Of a stretch of DNA of 64,000 nucleotides, positions 27,685 to 35,645 are shown one piece after another. Position numbers and translations under genes: made by a program. This DNA is from Psychrobacter aquaticus CMS 56 (GTDB taxonomy: Bacteria; Pseudomonadota; Gammaproteobacteria; Pseudomonadales; Moraxellaceae). The stretch covers positions 332,838 through 396,837 of the forward strand of contig NZ_AUSW01000035.1 of the NCBI RefSeq assembly GCF_000471625.1. The letters are read 5' to 3'. How positions within the stretch are numbered: the first letter of the stretch is position 1; each line of letters begins with the position of its first letter. The notes beneath the pieces are model-generated. The model saw only the letters and a program-made list of their open reading frames with translations. It ran no database searches and was not told where the DNA came from.

Positions 27685-28578
27685 ATGACTTTAGCAACGG
27701 CTGGTGCTCGCTTTCGCAGTGCCCTGAAACAAAAAAACGATAACAATCAACCGCTACAAATTGCGGGCGCGATTAACGCCTATACCGCGATGATGGCAAC
27801 GCAAGTCGGTCACCAAGCACTATATCTCTCTGGTGCAGGCGTCGCCAATGCCTCATTTGGCCTGCCTGACCTAGGTATGACCAGTTTGGATAATGTCTTA
27901 GAAGATGCACGTCGCATTACCGATGCCGTAGACACGCCGTTACTGGTCGATATCGATACAGGCTTTGGTGGCGCTTTTAATATTGCTCAAACCATCAGAA
28001 AAATGGAAAAGGCAGGCGTGGCGGCGGTACATATCGAAGACCAAGTCTCACAAAAACGCTGTGGTCATCGCCCTAATAAAGAAATCGTCAGTATCTCAGA
28101 GATGGTCGATCGTCTAAAAGCCGCGCTAGATGCCAAAACTGACCCTGATTTTGTGGTAATGGCACGTACTGATGCCTTATCCGTTGAAGGACTAGATGCC
28201 GCTGTTGAGCGCGCTGTTGCCTTTGCTGAGGCAGGCGCTGATATGATCTTTGCCGAAGCCTTAACCGATATCGAGATGTATCGCAAGTTTACAGAAGTAT
28301 TAGATATTCCCGTGTTAGCCAATATGACTGAGTTTGGTCAAACCGATTTATATACCACCGAGCAATTATATGGCGTGGGTGTCGATATGGTGCTGTACCC
28401 ATTGTCAGCGTTTCGGGCAATGAACAAAGCAGCATTGAATGTCTATCAGCATTTAATAAATGATGGCACGCAAGAAAAAGTCGTTGATACCATGCAGACC
28501 CGTATGGAGCTATATGACTTCTTAAACTATCATGAGTTTGAGCAAACGCTAGACAAATTGTTTGCCGATAACAAATAA
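27685..28578 (+). CDS. prpB: 2-methylisocitrate lyase
   Basis: The enzyme splits 2-methylisocitrate into pyruvate and succinate, the last step of the methylcitrate cycle for propionyl-CoA. I chose the ATG at 27685 (297 aa) because AAGGA sits 7 bp upstream and [15 protein letters not shown] matches the usual start; an upstream ATG at 27640 lies too close to the -10 box. The isocitrate-lyase superfamily signature KRCGH is at 124-128, with catalytic Cys126. [10 protein letters not shown] supplies magnesium-binding Asp residues and IHIEDQ-type AAVHIEDQ is present. It begins the prpB-prpC-acnD cluster; prpC follows after 60 bp. Confidence 0.96.
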   Translation: MTLATAGARFRSALKQKNDNNQPLQIAGAINAYTAMMATQVGHQALYLSGAGVANASFGLPDLGMTSLDNVLEDARRITDAVDTPLLVDIDTGFGGAFNIAQTIRKMEKAGVAAVHIEDQVSQKRCGHRPNKEIVSISEMVDRLKAALDAKTDPDFVVMARTDALSVEGLDAAVERAVAFAEAGADMIFAEALTDIEMYRKFTEVLDIPVLANMTEFGQTDLYTTEQLYGVGVDMVLYPLSAFRAMNKAALNVYQHLINDGTQEKVVDTMQTRMELYDFLNYHEFEQTLDKLFADNK

Positions 28579-28638
28579 GTATTTCTCACTTCACTTTAAC
28601 CAACCTCTAAAAAAGCCACCAATAAAAGGATTTTAATC

Positions 28639-29781
28639 ATGGCAGCACAGAAAGAACTTTCAGGCGCAGGTCTTCGTGGACAAGTCGCTGGTAAAACCGC
28701 ACTCTCAACCGTCGGAAAATCAGGCTCTGGTCTGACTTATCGCGGTTATGACGTGTCGGAGCTGGCGGACAAATGCATTTTTGAGGAAGTGGCCTACTTG
28801 CTACTTTATGGCAACTTGCCAACGCAAAGTGAGCTTGATGCTTATCAAGCCAAGCTAAAAACCCTGCGGGGTCTGCCTCAAGCGCTCAAAGACGTGCTTG
28901 AGCGTATTCCTGCCAGCGCCCATCCCATGGACGTATTACGTACGGGCTGCTCGATGCTTGGTAACCTTGAGACCGAGACAGACTTTGCCGAGCAAAATGA
29001 TCAAACCGATCGCATGTTGGCGGTGTTCCCATCCATTATCAACTACTGGTATCGCTTTACCCATGACAACGTGCGTATCGAGACAGAAACAGACGATGAA
29101 ACCATTGGCGGTCATTTCTTACATCTGCTAAAAGGTGAAAAGCCAAACGAGCTACACACCAAGGTCATGAACGTCTCCCTTATCTTGTATGCTGAGCATG
29201 AGTTTAACGCCTCAACTTTCACCGCTCGCGTGTGTGCGTCTACGCTGTCTGATATCCATTCTTGTATCACAGGCGCGATTGGCTCACTGCGTGGTCACTT
29301 GCATGGCGGCGCGAATGAGGCGGCGATGGATATGATTGAAGGCTTTGGCTCAGCGGATGAAGCTGAAACCGAGATGATGGCGATGCTGGCACGTAAAGAC
29401 AAAATTATGGGCTTTGGTCACGCTATCTATAGTGAATCAGATCCGCGTAACGTGGTCATCAAAGAATGGGCTGAAAAATTGGCCGCTGACGTTGGCGATA
29501 CCGTGCTATACCCTGTCTCAGTACGCTGTGAAGAAGTCATGTGGCGTGAGAAAAAACTGTTCTGTAATGCTGACTTTTTCCATGCATCGGCCTATCACTT
29601 CATGGGTATTCCAACCAAACTGTTCACGCCAATTTTTGTGTGTTCGCGCTTGACTGGTTGGGCATCACACGTGTTTGAGCAACGTGCCAACAACCGTATC
29701 ATTCGCCCAAGTGCGGAATATATCGGTGAAGAATTGCGTGCTGTGCCAGAGATGAGTGCGCGTCAAGTTAATATTAAATAG
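28639..29781 (+). CDS. prpC: 2-methylcitrate synthase
   Basis: The enzyme condenses propionyl-CoA with oxaloacetate to 2-methylcitrate and CoA. Its 380 aa give the short form typical of PrpC rather than the housekeeping citrate synthase. Citrate-synthase motifs are visible: GLTYRGYDVSELA near the start, LRGHLHGGANEAAMDMI (substrate-binding His), KIMGFGHAIYSESDPR (catalytic His) and FMGIPTKLFTPIFVCSR (Asp replaced by the usual local context in this alignment region, not checked). Position directly after prpB supports the methylcitrate role. It is followed by a REP-like hairpin and acnD. Confidence 0.95.
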   Translation: MAAQKELSGAGLRGQVAGKTALSTVGKSGSGLTYRGYDVSELADKCIFEEVAYLLLYGNLPTQSELDAYQAKLKTLRGLPQALKDVLERIPASAHPMDVLRTGCSMLGNLETETDFAEQNDQTDRMLAVFPSIINYWYRFTHDNVRIETETDDETIGGHFLHLLKGEKPNELHTKVMNVSLILYAEHEFNASTFTARVCASTLSDIHSCITGAIGSLRGHLHGGANEAAMDMIEGFGSADEAETEMMAMLARKDKIMGFGHAIYSESDPRNVVIKEWAEKLAADVGDTVLYPVSVRCEEVMWREKKLFCNADFFHASAYHFMGIPTKLFTPIFVCSRLTGWASHVFEQRANNRIIRPSAEYIGEELRAVPEMSARQVNIK

Positions 29782-29791
29782 AATTTAGTTT

Positions 29792-29816
29792 GTAGGATGT
29801 GCCATGCGCATCCTAC
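29792..29816. repeat. REP-like palindrome between prpC and acnD
   Basis: GTAGGATGTGC and GCGCATCCTAC pair over 11 bp (one G-U) with a CAT loop. It looks like a single dispersed extragenic palindrome; no second copy was noticed in the window. It may also stabilise or attenuate the prp transcript. Confidence 0.55.
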
Positions 29817-29928
29817 CATTAGCTTAATTTTTTTAGCAAAATTGAATTTTATATTGATAAACGATTTTGCTAAAAAATTTACCCCTTTTTTTCTCCTATT
29901 CAAATTAGCCAACCGCCAAAGGTGACTT

Positions 29929-32598
29929 ATGGACAACGCTCTAGTACAGCCAATGAACGATGAATTTAAAAAGCCCTTGCCCGGCACTGACCTTTATTAC
30001 TTTGACACACGCGCAGCCATTGAAAATATCGAAGCGGGCGCGTATGACAAACTCCCGTTTTGCTCAAAAGTATTGTGTGAAAATTTGGTTCGTCGTTGTC
30101 CACCAGAAGATTTAACGGCTGCACTCAAGCAGCATATAGAGGGCAAACAAGACTTAGATTTTCCTTGGTATCCTGCCCGCGTCGTTTGTCATGATATCTT
30201 GGGACAGACCGCCTTTGTAGATTTGGCAGGTCTACGTGATGCCATCGCTGAGCAAGGCGGTGACCCTTCTAAAGTCAATCCTATTGTGCCGACCCAGCTC
30301 ATCGTTGACCACTCACTAGCCGTTGAACATGCCGGCTTTGAAGAAAACGCTTTTGAGAAAAACCGTGCCATCGAAGAGCGCCGTAACGATGACCGCTTTC
30401 ACTTCATCAACTGGTGTCAGTATGCCTTTGACAATGTCAACGTCGTGCCACCCGGTAACGGCATCATGCATCAAATCAACCTAGAAAAAATGTCGCCTGT
30501 CGTCCAAGTGGTACAGAATAAAGCCGGTGAGTCAGTTGCGTTTGCTGATACCTTGGTCGGTACAGACAGTCACACGCCAATGGTTGACGCATTGGGTGTA
30601 ATCTCCATTGGTGTTGGCGGATTAGAGGCCGAAAGCGTCATGCTAGGTAACCCATCCTACATGCGCCTGCCAGATTATGTTGGTGTCAAGCTAACGGGTA
30701 AATTGCAGAAAGGCATTACGGGTACGGATTTGGTGCTGGCCATGACGGAGTTTTTGCGTGATGCAGGCGTGGTTTCGACTTATATTGAATTCTTCGGTGA
30801 AGGCGCACGCCAATTAAGCGTTGGTGACCGCGCTTCTATCTCCAATATGACGCCTGAATATGGCGCAACGGCTGCGATGTTCTATATCGATGAGCAAACC
30901 ATCGACTATTTACGTCTGACAGGTCGTTCTGAAGCGCAAATAAAATTGGTTGAGCAATATGCCAAGCAAACAGGACTATGGGCTGATGGTATGGAAAACG
31001 TGGAATACGCGCGCGTGCTTGATTTTGATTTGTCAGCGGTCGTCCGTAATATGGCAGGGCCGTCGCGTCCACATGCACGCGTATCGACCACCGATTTAGT
31101 TGCCAAAGGCATCGCTCATGGTGCTGATGAAAAACTCCCTGAACCAAAAGATGGTCTCATGCCAGATGGTGCGGTGATTATTGCGGCCATTACCAGCTGT
31201 ACCAATACCTCTAACCCTCGCAACATGGTGGCTGCAGGTTTGGTTGCCCGTAACGCCAATGCCAAAGGCTTATTGCGTAAACCTTGGGTAAAATCCTCAC
31301 TCGCGCCCGGCTCAAAAACGGTCAAAATGTACTTAGAAGAAGCAGGTCTCATGCCTGAGCTGCAAGAGATTGGCTTTGATGTGGTTGGCTTTGCTTGTAC
31401 CACGTGTAACGGTATGAGCGGTGCGCTTGACCCTGATATTGAGCAAGAAATCATTGACCGTGATTTATTCACCACGGCGGTACTGTCTGGCAACCGTAAC
31501 TTTGACGGTCGTATTCATCCTTATGCCAAGCAAGCATTTTTAGCATCACCGCCACTCGTTATTGCCTATGCCATCGCGGGTAACATTCGTTTTGATATCG
31601 AAAAAGACTCACTAGGTAAAGATCAAAATGGCAATGACGTTTATCTAAAAGACATCTGGTTCGATGATGACGAAGTGGATGCGATCGTTGCCAAAGCGGT
31701 GAAGCCAGAGCAGTTTAACGCCGTCTACATCCCGATGTTTGATGAAGCCAAAAAAGATACAGGTAAAGCATTAAGTCCACTCTATGACTGGCGTGATCAG
31801 ACCACGTATATTCGCCGTCCACCGTATTGGGAAGGGAAAATGGCGGCGATGAATAAACTCACTGGTATGCGTCCGCTTGCCGTATTAGGTGACAACATCA
31901 CCACCGACCATTTGTCACCTTCTAATGCGATTTTGGGGGATTCTGCTGCTGGCGAGTATCTCGATACCATGGGTTTACCAGCGGAAGACTATAACTCTTA
32001 TGCTACCCATCGCGGCGATCATTTAACCGCCCAACGTGCTACGTTTGCTAATCCTAAACTGCTCAACGAGATGGTTCGTGATGGCATTGATGGTAGGCAT
32101 GGCAACGTGATTCAAGGCTCGCTGGCACGTGTAGAACCAGAAGGTCAGGTCATGCGCATGTGGGAGGCGATTGAAACCTACATGAACCGCGAACAGCCGC
32201 TTATCATTATCGCGGGTGACGGCTATGGTCAAGGCTCAAGCCGTGACTGGGCAGCGAAAGGCGTGCGCTTGGCGGGTGTGGAAGCGGTCGTCGCTGAGGA
32301 CTTTGAGCGTATTCATCGTCAAAACTTGGTCGGCATGGGCGCGCTTCCATTGCAGTTTGAAAAAGGCACGACGCGAAACACGTTGGCTATTGATGGCACA
32401 GAAGTATTTGATGTCACCGGTGAGGTTTCTGCTGGCGGGCTGATGACTTTGGTCATTCATCGTACGGATGGTAGCACCACTGAAACGCCCATCATCTGCC
32501 GATTGGATACCGCTGATGAAGTCAAAATGTATAACGCTGGCGGCATGCTACAGCGATTTGCTAAAGAGTTTATCGAAGGGACGTTAGATATTGTTTAG
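29929..32598 (+). CDS. acnD: 2-methylcitrate dehydratase, Fe/S-dependent
   Basis: This aconitase-family enzyme of 889 aa dehydrates 2-methylcitrate; in the AcnD/PrpF route its product is trans- or 4-methylaconitate, which PrpF isomerises. The [4Fe-4S] ligands are Cys424 (TSCTNTSNP) and Cys490 and Cys493 (ACTTCNG). Other aconitase motifs include DSHTPMVDALG, GSLARVEPEG-adjacent GNVIQGS, and GYGQGSSRDWAAKG of the swivel domain, whose Ser-Arg acts in catalysis. It replaces PrpD, which is absent here. In related genomes acnD is usually directly followed by prpF; here a toxin-antitoxin segment of about 1 kb separates them. Confidence 0.95.
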   Translation: MDNALVQPMNDEFKKPLPGTDLYYFDTRAAIENIEAGAYDKLPFCSKVLCENLVRRCPPEDLTAALKQHIEGKQDLDFPWYPARVVCHDILGQTAFVDLAGLRDAIAEQGGDPSKVNPIVPTQLIVDHSLAVEHAGFEENAFEKNRAIEERRNDDRFHFINWCQYAFDNVNVVPPGNGIMHQINLEKMSPVVQVVQNKAGESVAFADTLVGTDSHTPMVDALGVISIGVGGLEAESVMLGNPSYMRLPDYVGVKLTGKLQKGITGTDLVLAMTEFLRDAGVVSTYIEFFGEGARQLSVGDRASISNMTPEYGATAAMFYIDEQTIDYLRLTGRSEAQIKLVEQYAKQTGLWADGMENVEYARVLDFDLSAVVRNMAGPSRPHARVSTTDLVAKGIAHGADEKLPEPKDGLMPDGAVIIAAITSCTNTSNPRNMVAAGLVARNANAKGLLRKPWVKSSLAPGSKTVKMYLEEAGLMPELQEIGFDVVGFACTTCNGMSGALDPDIEQEIIDRDLFTTAVLSGNRNFDGRIHPYAKQAFLASPPLVIAYAIAGNIRFDIEKDSLGKDQNGNDVYLKDIWFDDDEVDAIVAKAVKPEQFNAVYIPMFDEAKKDTGKALSPLYDWRDQTTYIRRPPYWEGKMAAMNKLTGMRPLAVLGDNITTDHLSPSNAILGDSAAGEYLDTMGLPAEDYNSYATHRGDHLTAQRATFANPKLLNEMVRDGIDGRHGNVIQGSLARVEPEGQVMRMWEAIETYMNREQPLIIIAGDGYGQGSSRDWAAKGVRLAGVEAVVAEDFERIHRQNLVGMGALPLQFEKGTTRNTLAIDGTEVFDVTGEVSAGGLMTLVIHRTDGSTTETPIICRLDTADEVKMYNAGGMLQRFAKEFIEGTLDIV

Positions 32599-32740
32599 GT
32601 TGTTTAAGGTTTAGCATGACAGGCAAGCAAGTATAAAAGCGCCGATGTTGTATAGCTTGGTTATATGACATCAGTTTTTTCGTTGATAGTAACGGATATT
32701 TGTATGATACTTTATAGAAGTTATTACTAAGAGAGACTCT

Positions 32741-32996
32741 ATGAAAATTATCAGCTTTTCTGAAGCAAACAGAGACTTTCAAGCTGTCTTAGATACAGTA
32801 AACGATGGTAATGATATAGTTTTTATAAACCGTCAGAATGATAATGATATGGTTGTCATGTCGCTTGTACAATAGCTTGATTGAGACACTTTATTTGTTA
32901 AAGTCGTCTGCTAATGCAGCTCATCTAGCGACGTCTATCGCCCAGTATCGAAATGATCAGATTCAGAAGAATCTCTATGCTAAAGTATCAATTTAA
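32741..32996 (+). pseudogene. Broken YefM/Phd-type antitoxin gene
   Basis: The first frame (MKIISFSEANRDFQAVLDTV...) is a YefM/Phd antitoxin N-terminus but stops after 44 codons at 32873-32875. The adjacent +1 frame from 32871 continues with the expected antitoxin C-terminus (NSLIETLYLLKSSANAAHLA...) to a stop at 32994-32996. A one-base insertion or two-base loss explains this. No matching YoeB-type toxin follows. The 3' end overlaps the convergent ParE/RelE toxin by 17 bp, so this is a decayed remnant of a second toxin-antitoxin system. Confidence 0.8.
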
Positions 32997-33270
32997 CGTC
33001 GCGATAAAAATTTTCGTGTGCCCCTACCATTAATAAAGTCAAAACCAATTCACCATCATCAATTTGATAGGCTAGTAGCGTTAACTGCTTTACCATTTTA
33101 AACTTATAAACACGTACAGCGGACAAGTCACCTGCCTTCTGTGTACCTAGATTAGGGTCATCAACGATGGCACGTATAGCGTCATCTAAATCAGACTTTT
33201 GGTTTTTATGTAATTTTTTAACGGCTTTTTTAAAACTATGTGATTGAACAATACTTAAAGATGGCTTCAT
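32980..33270 (-). CDS. RelE/ParE-family toxin (YafQ-like)
   Basis: This 96-aa basic protein has the RelE/ParE fold pattern: SHSFKKAVKKLHKNQKSDLD, the AVRVYKFKMVKQLTLLAYQID strand pair, and a short C-terminal helix with HENFYRDV. The HENFYR ending resembles YafQ-like mRNA interferases, in which a terminal His and Phe act in cleavage. It follows the antitoxin gene by 17 bp on the same strand, a normal antitoxin-first order. Whether it cuts mRNA or targets gyrase cannot be settled from sequence. Confidence 0.87.
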   Translation of the reverse strand: MKPSLSIVQSHSFKKAVKKLHKNQKSDLDDAIRAIVDDPNLGTQKAGDLSAVRVYKFKMVKQLTLLAYQIDDGELVLTLLMVGAHENFYRDVKLIL

Positions 33271-33287
33271 TATTTTCCCAACATAAA

Positions 33288-33509
33288 CTATCCAAATTCG
33301 AAAGGCTCAACCATACCAGCATCGACTTCTGCTTTGGCAATTAATAGCTGGCGCACAAATTCATAGGATAGGTCAGGATTATCTTCCATAATTTGACCGA
33401 TAGTCGCCCAATGTTCAATTTGCTTTGGTGGTGTACGATGTTGAGCTTTTGCAATTGCATGCGCTTTGTCGACTAACGATCGATCAAGTCGGATACTGGC
33501 TGTTGCCAT
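33288..33509 (-). CDS. ParD-like antitoxin
   Basis: This 73-aa protein begins with a ribbon-helix-helix-like segment (TASIRLDRSLVDKAHAIAKAQ), followed by an acidic C-terminus (DAGMVEPFEFG) that would cover the toxin. It matches the ParD-like antitoxin group in which RTPPKQIEHWATIGQI is conserved. It lies upstream of the toxin in one operon and very likely represses its own promoter, which would lie in 33510-33620 next to prpF. Confidence 0.87.
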   Translation of the reverse strand: MATASIRLDRSLVDKAHAIAKAQHRTPPKQIEHWATIGQIMEDNPDLSYEFVRQLLIAKAEVDAGMVEPFEFG

Positions 33510-33622
33510 GATATTCTCCTAAATAAGTTAAAACTCAGCAAGTTATACTGTTGTAGCATTTTACCACAATTATTAGATATTACCGAATCCCATTCTGATA
33601 AATTGAAAAAGGACTTTCTATA

Positions 33623-34852
33623 ATGACCGAATCAAATCAACCTTTCGCCCCGCAAATCTCCATCCCCGCTACCTATATGCGCGGTGGTACTTCAAAAGGC
33701 ATGTTCTTTAAATTGTCTGATTTACCAGAACGCTGTCAGCAAGCAGGTAGTGACCGTGACAATTTCTTATTGCGAGTCGTCGGTAGCCCAGATCCCTATG
33801 GTAAACAAATTGACGGTTTGGGTAATGGTACGTCTAGCACGTCAAAAACGGTTATTTTGTCACCAGCGGATAGCGATGACCATGATGTCAACTATCTGTT
33901 TGGACAAGTGAATATTGCCAAGCCTATGATTGATTGGGCGGGTAATTGCGGTAACTTGACGGCAGCGGTTGGCGCTTGTGCCATCAATATGGGGCTGGTG
34001 GATACCGCTAAAGTGGCAAAAAGTGCGGAAAGCGGTATTCTCGAAGTACGCATTTGGCAAGAAAACATCGGCAAAACCATCATCGCCCATGTGCCTGTAT
34101 ATACGGACGCGCAAGGTAAGGTTCACGTCCAAGAAACGGGCGATTTTGAATTAGACGGCGTCACTTTCCCCGCCGCTGAAGTCAAAATTGAATTTATTGA
34201 TCCTGTCGATTCTTCAAGTGATATGTTCCCTACGGACAACCTGGTCGATGACTTTGATGTGTCTGGCTGTGGCTTAGAGACCGATAGCGTCAAGGCGACC
34301 TTTATTAGCGCAGGTATTCCAACCATCTTTATGCGCGCAGAAGATTTAGGGTTTACAGGGACTGAGCTACAAGGTGATATTAATAGCGACAGCGATTTAC
34401 TTACCAAACTTGAGACAATCCGTGCCAAAGGCGGTGTCGCTATGGGACTGTTCCAAGACATAAGTGAGGCTCAAACCAGCCAGCACATTCCTAAGCTTGC
34501 TTGGGTAGCCCCTGCCCAAAGCTACAGCGCTTCTAGCGGTAAGGCGGTTGAAGCCAAAGACATTGATCTAGTCGTGCGTGCCATGAGTATGGGGCAATTG
34601 CATCATGCCATGATGGGCACAGCAGCCGTCGCCATTGCCGCCTCAGCCACCACACAAGGGACATTGGTCAACGAAGCCGCTGGTGGTCAGGCGCTGAACG
34701 AAGTACGTTTCGGTCATCCATCTGGCACATTATTGGTTGGCGGAAAGACAGAACTGATTGATGGTCGCTGGCAAGCCAAAAAAGTGTCGATGAGTCGCTC
34801 GGCAAGGCGTATCATGGTCGGTGAAGTGTTTGTGCCAGCGGATTCGTTTTAA
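33623..34852 (+). CDS. prpF: 2-methylaconitate cis-trans isomerase
   Basis: This 409-aa protein of the PrpF/diaminopimelate-epimerase-like fold isomerises the AcnD product to the form that aconitase can rehydrate, completing the methylcitrate cycle. Recognisable segments are PATYMRGGTSKGMFF (substrate loop), DGLGNGTSSTSKT, DWAGNCGNLTAAVG with an active-site Cys, and FGHPSGTLLVGG near the end. AAAGGA precedes the ATG. The toxin-antitoxin operon runs away from it on the other strand, so prpF either has its own promoter or depends on readthrough of about 1 kb from acnD. Confidence 0.95.
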   Translation: MTESNQPFAPQISIPATYMRGGTSKGMFFKLSDLPERCQQAGSDRDNFLLRVVGSPDPYGKQIDGLGNGTSSTSKTVILSPADSDDHDVNYLFGQVNIAKPMIDWAGNCGNLTAAVGACAINMGLVDTAKVAKSAESGILEVRIWQENIGKTIIAHVPVYTDAQGKVHVQETGDFELDGVTFPAAEVKIEFIDPVDSSSDMFPTDNLVDDFDVSGCGLETDSVKATFISAGIPTIFMRAEDLGFTGTELQGDINSDSDLLTKLETIRAKGGVAMGLFQDISEAQTSQHIPKLAWVAPAQSYSASSGKAVEAKDIDLVVRAMSMGQLHHAMMGTAAVAIAASATTQGTLVNEAAGGQALNEVRFGHPSGTLLVGGKTELIDGRWQAKKVSMSRSARRIMVGEVFVPADSF

Positions 34853-34870
34853 TAATTTGGAAATTTTAAT

Positions 34871-35230
34871 ATGATTGAAGATACATATTTGAAGGAACAA
34901 CTCAAAGAGTCATTCCTTATTATTGATTCTTGTTTAAAGTCCTATTATGCAAACGAACCATATATGTATAAGCCTCTTGCAGGTCAATTACGGATTCTAT
35001 TTTGTGATTCAAATAGAAAAAAGGATAACTCTTTGCTTCCAAGGGTTTTCCCAGATATAAAACTAAACGCCTTAGAAGATATAAACTGGGATGAGAATGA
35101 GAGTTCTTCTGTACAGATAATTCAGAATTCTAGCAATACTAGCAGAATTGCAACGATGCCTTTCGAGTTGATGCAATATACTAATGGATTAGTAATTCCA
35201 AATTTTATATTCGCTAATCAAAAAAAATGA
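34871..35230 (+). CDS. Hypothetical protein, first of a coupled pair
   Basis: This 119-aa acidic protein (YLKEQLKESFLIIDSCLKSY, PLAGQLRILFCDSNRKKD) is AT-richer than prpF and the ABC gene around it, which suggests acquisition. It has no signal peptide, membrane segment or motif I recognise. Its TGA overlaps the ATG of the next gene by 4 bp, so the two are translationally coupled and probably act together. It begins 19 bp after prpF but has no evident link to propionate metabolism. Confidence 0.7.
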   Translation: MIEDTYLKEQLKESFLIIDSCLKSYYANEPYMYKPLAGQLRILFCDSNRKKDNSLLPRVFPDIKLNALEDINWDENESSSVQIIQNSSNTSRIATMPFELMQYTNGLVIPNFIFANQKK

Positions 35231-35580
35231 TAGATATACCAACATGGGTTGAACAGTATTTAACTCACCATCCTACAACTTTACAAGTTAGAGATGTTAT
35301 CAGAGATATAGCAGATAAAGGTGGTGGTGCTCATGTAGACTCTAATCCTTCAGCCAAGCAACGATACATGAATAAGATGACACCTTTTGGCCGTCAATAC
35401 GGAGAAATGTTTATTATAGCCATGGCTAGACTAGCACAACGAATGGGAGAAGATATTTTTGACTATAAAGGCTTTAGACCTTCTGCTGAGTTGAATTTTG
35501 AAGCTTATATGTCATATAAATCAGTAATAATGGCTCATAGTGACTACTCTAATGCGATTACAAATAACTTAAAGAAATAG
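35227..35580 (+). CDS. Hypothetical protein, second of a coupled pair
   Basis: This 117-aa protein includes PTWVEQYLTHHPTTLQVRDV, ADKGGGAHVDSNPSAKQRYM and RQYGEMFIIAMARLAQRMGED. I do not recognise a family. The GGGAHVD segment with a conserved-looking His and Asp could be an active or ligand site, but this is a guess. It overlaps the preceding gene by 4 bp (ATGA). Low GC matches its partner. The pair could be two halves of one ancestral protein or a small interacting module. Confidence 0.7.
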   Translation: MIDIPTWVEQYLTHHPTTLQVRDVIRDIADKGGGAHVDSNPSAKQRYMNKMTPFGRQYGEMFIIAMARLAQRMGEDIFDYKGFRPSAELNFEAYMSYKSVIMAHSDYSNAITNNLKK

Positions 35581-35645
35581 ATAAAAAACTATAGTTTTAG
35601 TAGAAATTAATTTTTTTATCTAATGTAATAATACGTAAACTAATT

